Both the position numbers and the translations under genes were made by a program. From Terriglobia bacterium (lineage in GTDB: Bacteria > Acidobacteriota > Terriglobia > Versatilivoradales > Versatilivoraceae): 64,000 nt of DNA. Location of the stretch: contig JAKUNG010000001.1 of assembly GCA_022452285.1 (NCBI GenBank), positions 551,711 to 615,710 of the forward strand, given 5' to 3'. Within the stretch, counting starts at the first letter, position 1. Each line of letters begins with the position of its first letter. The notes below the pieces were generated by a model, which ran no database searches, was not told the DNA's origin, and was given only the letters and a program-made list of their open reading frames with translations. This document shows positions 46,956-55,694 of this stretch, piece by piece.

Positions 46956-47654
46956 ATGAAACACTACTTACTAATTCTTTTTGCCTCTCTAAGTTGGATC
47001 TTCTTGTATTCATCATTAATCCAGAGTGCAAATTCCACTGAACAAACAGATCCACCATCTAAGTACAAAGGACGAACTATTGCTCCAGTTATGAGTGCTT
47101 CAGGAGCAAATTGGCTGAAACGGGAAAGTCGAGCTTCCATAGAGCTTCCCGAACAACTCCTAGATGCTTTAGATATAACACCTGGAATGACTATTGCTGA
47201 CGTAGGAGCAGGGATCGGATACTTTAGCTGGCGACTCTCTAAAAGAGTGGGACCAAAGGGATTGGTTTATGCAACTGATATTCAAAAAAGAATGATTGCG
47301 CTTCTTAATTATGAATTAAAAAAAAGGAAAATAGATAACGTCCGAACAATATTGGGAACTGCTTCTGATCCTAATCTACCCCGAGATTCTATAGACATTG
47401 CACTTTTAGTCGATGTCTACCATGAATTTAAGTATCCAGAAACCATGGTAAGCAAGCTCCGTCAAGCATTAAGAAATGATGGAAAACTAGTTTTGGTTGA
47501 GTATAGAGGAGAAGATCCTAATGTACCTATAAAGCTTGAACATAAAATGACTGTACAGCAAGTTCTCAAAGAAATACTCCCTATGGGATTTCGACTCAAA
47601 ACTAAACTTGATTTTTTACCGTGGCAACATCTATTCATTTTTGTTAAAAATTAA
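46956..47654 (+). CDS. SAM-dependent methyltransferase with signal peptide
   Basis: A 232-residue class I methyltransferase. Residues 1-27 form a clear export signal (hydrophobic YLLILFASLSWIFLYSSLI). The mature part has motif I ADVGAGIGYFSWRL, motif II-like VYATDIQKRM and motif post-I LLVDVYHEFKYPE, ending with LPWQHLFIFVKN. Family members methylate small molecules or proteins; substrate unknown. A signal peptide is odd for an enzyme needing cytosolic SAM, although similar genes occur in Planctomycetota-like genomes. It is divergent from lexA and 25 bases before the next gene. Confidence 0.85.
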   Translation: MKHYLLILFASLSWIFLYSSLIQSANSTEQTDPPSKYKGRTIAPVMSASGANWLKRESRASIELPEQLLDALDITPGMTIADVGAGIGYFSWRLSKRVGPKGLVYATDIQKRMIALLNYELKKRKIDNVRTILGTASDPNLPRDSIDIALLVDVYHEFKYPETMVSKLRQALRNDGKLVLVEYRGEDPNVPIKLEHKMTVQQVLKEILPMGFRLKTKLDFLPWQHLFIFVKN

Positions 47655-47679
47655 AAGTTCACAAAATAAAAATCCTTAC

Positions 47680-48921
47680 ATGCCAAAGATGACAGATAGA
47701 GACGCTAACTTCAGACGAAGGAAGTTCCTTGGGACTTCAATTGTAGGATCTTTCAGCTGGTTTTTTGATGTGCATGCTGGACAGAGAACGCTACAGAAAA
47801 GAAATGGCTTTTTGAAGGAGTACGGCTTCTGGGACTATACAACTCCTGGTGCTGGAGGTATGGAAGCTTTTAAGGAAAATGACTATTTATCCCTGCTGGA
47901 TGACATGGCTGGCGCTAATATGAACTCTCTGATGATCTATGTAAAGTGGCTTACTACTGGTTATCGGTCCAAACTTCCCTTTCAGGACCAGATATCCGAA
48001 AATCCTGTAATAGCCTCTGACAATGCTTTGCTACGAAAAGTCATCGATGAAGCTAGAAAGAGAAAGATTAAGATCTGGTTAGGTGGAGCAGTTACCTACT
48101 TTGACGTTACAAAGTTCCAGGGAAAACCACACCGAATCTTCGAACGGCTTGGAAATTATAAGCTTCCGATCAAAGTAGGTCTTTACGACACTGACAATCC
48201 AGGCCTAACTGAAATGATAGTGGAAATCTATGAAGAACTCCTCGATTTATTTCCAGACGTAGGGGGACTAGAAGTGGAACTTGAAGGAGCAGGTTTTGAA
48301 GCTCCTCATCGAATCACTTCTTACAGTAAATGGGCTAAGGAGACAGGACGACCGCACTTCAAGAAACTTGGACACCCTCTTAATCCACGATCTTTTGATG
48401 TCCCAGCTTGGCGCGATTACACAACATATTCCCGACTTAAAGTACTCAAAGCCGTGGAGGATGCAGTTCGTGCCAAGGGGTTTAAAGGCGATCTTTCCAT
48501 GATTTGTGAAACTGGGCGTACTTTATACACGGTAGGTCAGGCTGTCAATCTAAAGGAATTCCATAAACAGTTTCCTACCTGGATTGCCACAACCTATGAG
48601 TACGAAAAGTGGGACCATCGTTATGGCATGATGGACGTTTGCATCGATCATCCTAAACAAGAAGGCCTCACGGTTTTTTACCTACCACGAGGCGTAATGA
48701 CCTGGGAAATGCCTTTGCCTATTTCTCTTGAAGAAAGCTGGCAAATGGACCTTGAAGATATTCAACGGTTTAAGCCACAGGGGGTATGGTGGTTTGGCTC
48801 TGGAACAAAAAACGAAGGAGCTCATGTAAGTTTAGCCAGACTAAAGCAAGCAGGATATAAAGATGGCGTAGCTGCTCGTCAAGCTCTGCTGAAAAAAACC
48901 TTCCCTCTCAGCAATAGATAG
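47680..48921 (+). CDS. Tat-exported TIM-barrel-like protein of unknown function
   Basis: About 413 residues from the ATG at 47680. A longer frame exists but would overlap the methyltransferase. The N-terminus, FRRRKFLGTSIVGSFSW, is a twin-arginine signal. The body looks like a glycosyl-hydrolase-type (alpha/beta) barrel: GFWDYTTPGAGGMEAF, MNSLMIYVKWL, KIWLGGAVTYF, a strand ending LEVELEGAGFEAPH with paired acids, and ATTYEYEKWDHRYGM. Acidic residues at strand ends could be catalytic, but I cannot assign a family. It probably acts on a carbohydrate in the periplasm; this is a weak inference from the fold. It converges with the beta-hydroxyacid dehydrogenase gene. Confidence 0.6.
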   Translation: MPKMTDRDANFRRRKFLGTSIVGSFSWFFDVHAGQRTLQKRNGFLKEYGFWDYTTPGAGGMEAFKENDYLSLLDDMAGANMNSLMIYVKWLTTGYRSKLPFQDQISENPVIASDNALLRKVIDEARKRKIKIWLGGAVTYFDVTKFQGKPHRIFERLGNYKLPIKVGLYDTDNPGLTEMIVEIYEELLDLFPDVGGLEVELEGAGFEAPHRITSYSKWAKETGRPHFKKLGHPLNPRSFDVPAWRDYTTYSRLKVLKAVEDAVRAKGFKGDLSMICETGRTLYTVGQAVNLKEFHKQFPTWIATTYEYEKWDHRYGMMDVCIDHPKQEGLTVFYLPRGVMTWEMPLPISLEESWQMDLEDIQRFKPQGVWWFGSGTKNEGAHVSLARLKQAGYKDGVAARQALLKKTFPLSNR

Positions 48922-48978
48922 AATTTTAAAAAATTCCTGGAGGTTATCTGTTCTATGCTGAGTTACCCTAGTATAGGC

Positions 48979-49860
48979 CTACTTTAGGCCAGATAGCTGT
49001 TCCAAAATCTGGAAGATGACTGAATGATCTTTTTGCCCTTCTCCCTGAGCACTGCATGCAGAAAAAAGCTCATGAATCAATCCAGTTGAAGGTAGGGCCA
49101 CTCCCAAAGATTTACCAGCAAGCAGAGCATTTTTAAGATCCTTAATATGTAAGTCCATCTTGAAACCTGGCTTAAATTTACCGTCAACAAACGCGGGGAT
49201 TTTCATATCCAGGGTTCGACCTCCAGCCATTCCACCCTTAATAGCTTGATACACAAGTTGCATGTCTACACCTGCTTTCTTAGCTAAAACCATAGCCTCT
49301 GAAATAGATTGGAGTGCCCCAGCGACTATGATCTGATTAGACAGTTTTGTAAATCCACCTGCACCAACCTCACCGACACGGACTACACTCTTACCCATCG
49401 CCATTAAAACTGGTTCAATTCGTTTATAGATTACACCGTCCCCACCCACCATGATTGAGAGCGTTCCTTCCATTGCGCCCACTTCTCCCCCGCTAACCGG
49501 AGCGTCAAACAAAGAAACTCCTCGCTGATCCAATTCTTTAGCAATCTTCAAAGTAGTTATTGGAGAAATTGAACTCATATCTATAACAACACTATCCTCC
49601 TTAATACCTTCAATGATTCCATTCTTACCAAGAATTACTGACTCCACTTCAGGAGAATCAGACACAATTGTGATAATAATGCTAGCATTGGCACTCACTT
49701 CCTTTGGAGAATTTTTCAAATCAGCACCCATAGACACTAACTCCTCAGTCTTAGATTGAGTTCGATTATATATAACAAGAGAGTGCCCAGCTTTAATCAG
49801 ATTTTTAGCCATAGGCTTTCCCATAATTCCAAGTCCAATAAATCCAATAGTTTCAGCCAT
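48979..49860 (-). CDS. Beta-hydroxyacid dehydrogenase (tartronate semialdehyde reductase-like)
   Basis: A 293-residue NAD(P)-dependent enzyme of the 3-hydroxyisobutyrate dehydrogenase/GarR family. The cofactor motif is IGFIGLGIMGKPMAKNL, the substrate loop is DAPVSGGEVGAMEGTL, and the catalytic Lys lies in GFTKLSNQIIVAG. GarR-like enzymes reduce tartronate semialdehyde to glycerate; 3-hydroxyisobutyrate dehydrogenase is the main alternative. The HpcH/HpaI aldolase near 4.2 kb would make tartronate semialdehyde if its substrate is dehydro-deoxyglucarate, but the two genes are far apart. AAGGAG precedes ATG. Confidence 0.88.
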   Translation of the reverse strand: MAETIGFIGLGIMGKPMAKNLIKAGHSLVIYNRTQSKTEELVSMGADLKNSPKEVSANASIIITIVSDSPEVESVILGKNGIIEGIKEDSVVIDMSSISPITTLKIAKELDQRGVSLFDAPVSGGEVGAMEGTLSIMVGGDGVIYKRIEPVLMAMGKSVVRVGEVGAGGFTKLSNQIIVAGALQSISEAMVLAKKAGVDMQLVYQAIKGGMAGGRTLDMKIPAFVDGKFKPGFKMDLHIKDLKNALLAGKSLGVALPSTGLIHELFSACSAQGEGQKDHSVIFQILEQLSGLK

Positions 49861-49990
49861 GATAATCTCCTTTTACTTCTTATACTTTTCAATCCAACCT
49901 AATCATTTCAGCAGGTTAACCGATCAATTAAATACATTTCAAAAATAGCGAATGCAACCTGAAAGATCTTGTTCAAGTCATTTATTAAAT

Positions 49991-50716
49991 TCATCTTTTG
50001 TTGTCAGCTTTATTCTGACCAAATAAGTTTGCACCAAGAACCCCACCAAGAGTGGTCAAAGTTCCGCAAATAAAACCTTTTATTATCAAACTAATAAGAA
50101 TTACATTAAAATTGAGAGGATTACCGAATAATTCCACCATTTGTTCGAGAGTTTGCAAACTATCTGGTGGGAGGTTTTCAATTTTTAAAATCATCCCACG
50201 AACCTCTTGCATGCCTTCCTGTATTGCTTCCGTACCAGAAATCAAGATCAGAACTATCTCTAATAACTGCCAAACAGCAGCTCCAAACAATCCAGTTAGA
50301 AAACCTAAGTTGGCTCCCATTCTAGAAGAAATTGAGACCGCATTTTCACTCCTAAAAAAATAAATAGTCAGAATTCCAGCACCACCAACCCAGAGCAAAC
50401 AAGCTAAATTCACCACAGGTAACGTAGTTAAAACACCTAAGAGAATACCAGACATTAAAGCTGGTTTAGTTAAATTTGAGCGAAGGATCTCAGATAATTT
50501 CAAGTCTAATGTTTCAACATTATCACCCCAGTTCTCAATCTTTGGATCGTCGGAAGAATCTTTAGATAGAGGATCAGGAGTAACAGGGTCATTTTCAGGA
50601 GAAAGATCCTCCTGAGTTTTGATTGACTCAATTTCACTCACATTAGTGGAACAAATTGGACAATTCTTAACACTCTCATCTAGAATTTGCTGGCATTTTG
50701 GGCACTCTTTATGCAT
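49991..50716 (-). CDS. Zinc-ribbon membrane protein
   Basis: A 241-residue protein. The N-terminus is a zinc ribbon, CPKCQQIL and CPICSTNV (residues 5-8 and 19-22), followed by an acidic, disordered linker (about 30-80). Then come hydrophobic segments at about 87-105, 107-125, 135-160 and 205-230, suggesting four membrane helices. I do not recognise the family, and no enzyme motif is visible. Such zinc-ribbon membrane proteins often serve as regulators or assembly factors, which is a guess here. It sits alone between the dehydrogenase and the foldase gene. Confidence 0.6.
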   Translation of the reverse strand: MHKECPKCQQILDESVKNCPICSTNVSEIESIKTQEDLSPENDPVTPDPLSKDSSDDPKIENWGDNVETLDLKLSEILRSNLTKPALMSGILLGVLTTLPVVNLACLLWVGGAGILTIYFFRSENAVSISSRMGANLGFLTGLFGAAVWQLLEIVLILISGTEAIQEGMQEVRGMILKIENLPPDSLQTLEQMVELFGNPLNFNVILISLIIKGFICGTLTTLGGVLGANLFGQNKADNKR

Positions 50717-50859
50717 AGATCTGTACTTTTAACCTCACTGAGAAAAAAGGACTATTCGTCAAATAAGAAGGTAAAGAACACTGGCTGGAATTTGCTTCAG
50801 TAGAATCAAAACTCGCTAAAAAAACTAATTTTATTTGACCAATTCATCAAAGAACCTAG

Positions 50860-52779
50860 TTAGAACTGATCGACCAAATTAATTAGACTAGACTGGTTGA
50901 TTGATATTTCTCCAGATTTTTCCATTTTGGACTTTGCACGGTCCAAAAACGCTTTAAAAACAACATCCTTTCTTTCTATCAGTAGTCTGTCCATAATACC
51001 TTGTTTGGCTTTGACAAACTGACCCTGATCAACAGGAATCTTTTCTTTTAATTGCACTACAATTAGGTTACTACCAATTCTAATTGGATCACTAATATTA
51101 TTGATTTCGGCAGAAAAAGTGAATTCATCAAGTGGAGTACTTGTTCCTAAATCCTTCAAAGTACCATTTCTAGAAAAAGTCTCACTAAGTTTAACTTTAA
51201 GACCAAAACGTCTAGCAACAAAGGCAAACTTTTGACCGGTGCGGACCCGTTTTACCAAGTCATTGGCCTTAGATTTAGCTATTTCCTCTGTTTTTTCATT
51301 AGTCATTGCTTCCTTCACTCGTTCTTCAACCTCTGAAAAAGTAGAAACAGAAGATGACTTGACTTCCAAGAGCTTAACCAAAAGGTACCCATTGGGAACT
51401 TCAACTGGGGCACTAATCTCTCCAATAGACATCGAGAACATCTTAGTAGATAATTCTGGAGCACTACCTATACCAGGAAAAGGATTCCCAGGAGAAATAA
51501 ATGGTGTAACTTCAGAACGGATTTCCAATTCCTTTGCTATATCTTCAAAAGATAAATTCTCCTTTGCACGCCGATAAGCTTTATTAGCCAAATCCCTAGC
51601 ATTGGATTCTGCTTTTTCACTGCTCAATGAAGAACTAATAAACCCTTTTACTTCTTCAAAATCTTGAGTCCGAGCTACCTGTTTTTCAAGAACCTTGATG
51701 ATATGAAAACCAAACTGGGATGTGACGAGGTTACTTATCTCATCAACCTGGAGAGCAAAAGCCACGTTTTCAAATTCTGGAACCATTCGACCTCTTCCAA
51801 AAAAACCTAAATCCCCTCCATTTGAAGCCGAACCATCTTCGGAATATTGTTTGGCTAACTGTGCGAAATCTTTCCCTTTCTTAGCTGCATTAAGAACTGT
51901 TTCGGCTTTTCGCTTGATTTGCTCAAATTCAGGACCAGATTTTTGTGTGTTCTTAAATAGAATATGAGAAGCACGCACCTCTTCCTGCAGTCGAAAATCG
52001 GATTGGTTTTTTCTATAGTATGCTTTCATTGCACTTTCTGAAGGCTGGTTCTGGGATTTCAAAGTATTTTTGTCGGCTAACAAATAATGAACTTTGCGTC
52101 TTTCTGGCATTCGATATTTTTCTTTATTTTGATCGTAATAATCCTTGGATTCTTTTTGTTGAATCTTGACAGACTTTGCATAGGCGCCCTGATCAAAACT
52201 TACGTAGCTGATCTTGGCTTTTTCGTGTTTGTTTCGGTATTCAGCCATAGCTTCCTCATCCGATACCCCCAGATGTTCTGTAACTAAATGTCGCAATTTT
52301 TCCTGAACAATTTCAAAACGGACACCTTCTTCAAACTCATCAACAGTCAGTCCATTTTGGCTTAATATTAATTTATATCTATTCAATAGAAAATTTTCAT
52401 CCTCTAAGAAGGCTGGTATTGTGAGTATTTTTTTCTGAATTTCATGAGAGGTAGCATCAATTCCCAATCTTTGGCCATGCTGAACAATAATTTCTCTACT
52501 AATTAGTTGATTTAAAATTTCTTCCTCTATTTTCATCATCTTTAAAAATTTACGATCATATGGAACTTGACTACTCCGCAAAAATCTGTGGATAGCATTT
52601 TTAAGCTCCTGAGATGAAATTTCAGCATCACCAACTCGAGCTAATGAAGAAATACTTATTCCTTGACCCCATACTCCTCCAACACCTGGAATTAAATAAG
52701 CTACCAAACCAATCACAAGTACGGGAAGAAATACCCAAGCAAATAATCTTTTTTGTTTCCGCATTATTTCTAAGATCAT
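50860..52779 (-). CDS. SurA/PpiD-type periplasmic peptidyl-prolyl isomerase
   Basis: A 639-residue foldase anchored by one N-terminal helix ([20 protein letters not shown]). A SurA_N-like chaperone region (about 45-200) precedes a parvulin domain (about 263-370) with [32 protein letters not shown] and [12 protein letters not shown] second, divergent rotamase-like region spans about 390-500, and the C-terminal part is helical. This layout matches PpiD: a periplasmic holdase for outer membrane proteins. It diverges from mreB across a 493-base gap. Confidence 0.88.
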   Translation of the reverse strand: MILEIMRKQKRLFAWVFLPVLVIGLVAYLIPGVGGVWGQGISISSLARVGDAEISSQELKNAIHRFLRSSQVPYDRKFLKMMKIEEEILNQLISREIIVQHGQRLGIDATSHEIQKKILTIPAFLEDENFLLNRYKLILSQNGLTVDEFEEGVRFEIVQEKLRHLVTEHLGVSDEEAMAEYRNKHEKAKISYVSFDQGAYAKSVKIQQKESKDYYDQNKEKYRMPERRKVHYLLADKNTLKSQNQPSESAMKAYYRKNQSDFRLQEEVRASHILFKNTQKSGPEFEQIKRKAETVLNAAKKGKDFAQLAKQYSEDGSASNGGDLGFFGRGRMVPEFENVAFALQVDEISNLVTSQFGFHIIKVLEKQVARTQDFEEVKGFISSSLSSEKAESNARDLANKAYRRAKENLSFEDIAKELEIRSEVTPFISPGNPFPGIGSAPELSTKMFSMSIGEISAPVEVPNGYLLVKLLEVKSSSVSTFSEVEERVKEAMTNEKTEEIAKSKANDLVKRVRTGQKFAFVARRFGLKVKLSETFSRNGTLKDLGTSTPLDEFTFSAEINNISDPIRIGSNLIVVQLKEKIPVDQGQFVKAKQGIMDRLLIERKDVVFKAFLDRAKSKMEKSGEISINQSSLINLVDQF

Positions 52780-53272
52780 GATTTCTTACACTTTCCCAAT
52801 TTGTTTGATTACAGTTTTAATAGAAATAAAGAACTCCAAACCTTCATTCTACTTATTATACCAAAATAAGCCAAATTACAGTTTCCATTATACCATCTGT
52901 CCGACCCTAACTTTATTGAGTATTTGTTAATCAATCAAGCATCTAAACCCACAGTGACAATAGATCTTCTTCAAACATGAAGTATTTGTGGATTAATCAC
53001 GACTTTGGTATGCTTGAAAATTATAAAAGAGTTCGGTCAATACACGTAAAATCAAATTTTTTACAAATCTTGAGTTTATAGTAAAAGACAGCAGGTCAAA
53101 CATTGACCCCCAAACAGTCATCAATTTTTTTGTTCTGCAAATTCAGAAGAGTTTAAGGTTTTGCAGTTCTTGATTTTGAACCTTCGGTTAAACAAGTTTT
53201 TTATAGGGTCATACAGTAATGAATATAAGAACTACACAAGAAAAGTTTAGCTCAAAGGAGCTTTAGAACTGA
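52780..53272. other. Divergent gene-free region upstream of mreB
   Basis: These 493 bases separate the foldase gene from mreB. I see no coding frame or RNA gene. A weak promoter candidate for mreB has TTGAAC at 53176-53181 and TTTTAT 17 bases later. AAGGAG lies about 12 bases before the mreB ATG. Confidence 0.5.
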
Positions 53273-54301
53273 ATGAATTTCCGATCTATATTTCATCTAT
53301 TTTCAAGTGACTTGGCCATTGATATGGGTACCGCCAACTCATTAGTATTTTGCAAGGGTAAAGGGATAGTGGTAAACGAGCCATCAATTGTGGCCGTAAA
53401 CCAGCTTACAGGTGATATTGAAGCAGTGGGGCATGAGGCTAAAAAGATGTTAGGGCGAACACCAGGTAATATTACAGCAATCCGGCCTCTTAAAGATGGT
53501 GTCATCGCTGATTTTAAAGTTACTGAAAAAATGTTGAACTTTTTTATCCATAAAGCTCATGGTCGAAAGCTGCTGGTTCATCCTAGAATTATCATTGGTG
53601 TGCCTTCAGGAATCACTCCAGTAGAAAAAAGAGCAGTCGTTGATTCGGCATTTCGAGCTAAGGCTAGTGAAGTTTATTTGGTGGAACAAGCTATGGTTGC
53701 AGCAATTGGAGCCGGCCTAGCTATTACTGAACCTTCTGGGAATATGGTAGTGGACATTGGTGGAGGTACCACTGACATTGCTGTAATCTCAATTTCTGGA
53801 ATTGTTTATAGTCGTTCAGTTCGCCTAGCAGGTCATGAAATGGACGATTCTATTACTCAATATATCAAGCGAAAATATAATTTACTTATCGGTGAAAGAA
53901 CTGCTGAACAGATTAAAATTGATGTGGGTTCCGCCTTTCCGCTTGACGAACCCACAAGAGTTGAAATTAAGGGACGCAACTTAATTGAAGGAATACCTAA
54001 AACTCTAGTGATAACCGATGAAGAGATTCGCGAAGCTTTGTCAGAGTGCGTAGGTACAATCATCAATGCGATACGGGTAGCACTAGAACGGACTCCTCCC
54101 GAACTCTCCGGGGATATTGTAGATAAGGGTATTGTTTTAACTGGTGGGGGATCGATGCTGAGGAATTTGGATAAGCGTATACGTGAAGAAACTGGCTTAC
54201 CTGTTACCCTGGCAAATGATCCTCTTTCCTCAGTGGTACTAGGAACTGGCAGAATGTTAAGCGATTTTAGCCTCCTAAGGAAAATCTCCATTCCTGAATA
54301 A
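53273..54301 (+). CDS. mreB: Rod shape-determining protein MreB
   Basis: A 342-residue bacterial actin that forms membrane filaments directing lateral wall synthesis. ATP-site motifs are AIDMGTANSLVFCKGKGIV, the phosphate 2 loop VVDIGGGTTDIAVIS and the adenosine motif VLTGGGSMLRNLDKRI; an RIIIGVPSGITPVEKRAV block is also typical. Length is normal. It heads mreB-mreC-mreD-mrdA-rodA, and the whole set should be one transcript driving rod-shaped growth. Confidence 0.98.
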   Translation: MNFRSIFHLFSSDLAIDMGTANSLVFCKGKGIVVNEPSIVAVNQLTGDIEAVGHEAKKMLGRTPGNITAIRPLKDGVIADFKVTEKMLNFFIHKAHGRKLLVHPRIIIGVPSGITPVEKRAVVDSAFRAKASEVYLVEQAMVAAIGAGLAITEPSGNMVVDIGGGTTDIAVISISGIVYSRSVRLAGHEMDDSITQYIKRKYNLLIGERTAEQIKIDVGSAFPLDEPTRVEIKGRNLIEGIPKTLVITDEEIREALSECVGTIINAIRVALERTPPELSGDIVDKGIVLTGGGSMLRNLDKRIREETGLPVTLANDPLSSVVLGTGRMLSDFSLLRKISIPE

Positions 54302-54375
54302 CGTTGATTAAAAGCTAGAATCACTCCTGGTATAAGAAGAATAAGCATAGAGTGTAGTTCCCTCTTGAGATCCTC

Positions 54376-55197
54376 ATGAGACATTTCTTTAAATCACGAA
54401 AAGAAATGCTTTTCTTGTTGATTGTATTGACTGGACATTTACTAGTCATTTCTAGTCAACTCCAAACCAATACTTCAACACCACTCCTACGCGCTTGGAC
54501 TATGGAATTCATATTGCCATTTCTAAAAACAACCATGACTAGTACGCGTCTACTTAGTAATGTTTGGAACAATTACATTCAAATTCGGTTTGACAAAAAA
54601 CAATTTGAAAACCTAAAGAAACAACAGGCAATTTACCAGCAAACTCTGATTAACTATGAAGAACAACTCCGAAAAATAAATAGAATCGATTTACTTGCTC
54701 AAATCCAAACTAATTTGAAAAACTCAAGTGTAAAGGCTAGTGTAATTGGTGGGGATCGCCATTCAGGGTATCGTTCCCGAGTATTGGACAAAGGCTCTAA
54801 CTCAGGAATAAAGAAAAATTCTGCTGTTGTTAATGTTGATGGAATAGTTGGAAGGATCCTTCATGTTTCACACAACAGTTCTGTTGTTCAACTTATCTCC
54901 GATCTAGATAGTGGGGTAGGAGTGCTGCTTGAAAAAAGTCGTGCACAAGGTGTACTTAAAGGAGTTGGAGAACAAACAGCATACATTGATTATGTTTCTA
55001 TTAACGAAAAAACAGTACCTGGAGAACGTGTTCTTACCTCGGGATTAGACCAAATCTACCCAAAGGGATTTTTAGTAGGAATTGTACTATCAGCAAAAAA
55101 AGAAAGCGGTACGCTACAAAAGATTGAAGTTTCTCTTTCTTCTCAAATGCAAAAATTAGAAGAAGTACTTATTTTAACGAAAGAATCGACAGGGTAA
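54376..55197 (+). CDS. mreC: Rod shape-determining protein MreC
   Basis: A 273-residue periplasmic scaffold. One N-terminal helix (about 13-31) is followed by a coiled coil (about 65-110, rich in Lys/Glu/Gln) and a beta domain with VIGGDRHSGYRSRVLDKGSN and SAVVNVDGIVGRI, ending with LTSGLDQIYPKGFLVGIV. MreC links MreB filaments to PBP2. Its stop overlaps the mreD ATG by one base (TAATG), so translation is coupled. Confidence 0.95.
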   Translation: MRHFFKSRKEMLFLLIVLTGHLLVISSQLQTNTSTPLLRAWTMEFILPFLKTTMTSTRLLSNVWNNYIQIRFDKKQFENLKKQQAIYQQTLINYEEQLRKINRIDLLAQIQTNLKNSSVKASVIGGDRHSGYRSRVLDKGSNSGIKKNSAVVNVDGIVGRILHVSHNSSVVQLISDLDSGVGVLLEKSRAQGVLKGVGEQTAYIDYVSINEKTVPGERVLTSGLDQIYPKGFLVGIVLSAKKESGTLQKIEVSLSSQMQKLEEVLILTKESTG

Positions 55198-55691
55198 TGC
55201 TGCTTTATGCCCAACCTTTTCTACTCATTTCCCTAGTTCTGGGAATGGTGACTCTACAGCCTCTTATATCCTACTATTTTCCCGAAGTGGGTATTCTCAT
55301 TGATCTTCCTCTTCTTGCATTGCTGTATATTACATGCACTAAACAAAGTTTACTTTTAATCCTTATTCTAGGGAGCTCAGCTGGCGTACTGCAAGATAGT
55401 CAAAGTGCTGACCTTCTCGGTTTAAGTGGCTTTAGAAACATAATTATCTGTAGTTTTGCTTACCTGAGTGGAACCAAGATAGCTATTGACCACGCATTAA
55501 CTAGATTTAGTGTTGTTTGGATTTCGTTTGTACTTGCAGACCTTGTTTCTTGGATACTGAGAGTTTTCTTTTTTAATCGCTATGAGATCTTCAATTTTAC
55601 TCAAACTTTGACAGGAGCATCTCTTGGCACAGTTATAGGTATTTTCCTTTTTTTTGTGCTCGATAAAATACTCAAGATTGAAGATAGGTAA
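55197..55691 (+). CDS. mreD: Rod shape-determining protein MreD
   Basis: A 164-residue membrane protein with about five helices (PFLLISLVLGMVTLQPLI, LLALLYITC, LLILILGSSAGVLQD and others), the MreD topology. The QDSQSADLLGLSG loop is a family feature. Part of the elongasome; it sits one base into mreC and three bases before mrdA. MreD is poorly conserved, so context carries much of the call. Confidence 0.9.
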   Translation: MLLYAQPFLLISLVLGMVTLQPLISYYFPEVGILIDLPLLALLYITCTKQSLLLILILGSSAGVLQDSQSADLLGLSGFRNIIICSFAYLSGTKIAIDHALTRFSVVWISFVLADLVSWILRVFFFNRYEIFNFTQTLTGASLGTVIGIFLFFVLDKILKIEDR

Positions 55692-55694
55692 AGT

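Noticed and set aside
47608-47679. Earlier start for the Tat-exported protein
   Set aside because: It would overlap the methyltransferase end and place the twin-arginine motif 30 residues inside; the ATG at 47680 gives a normal signal.
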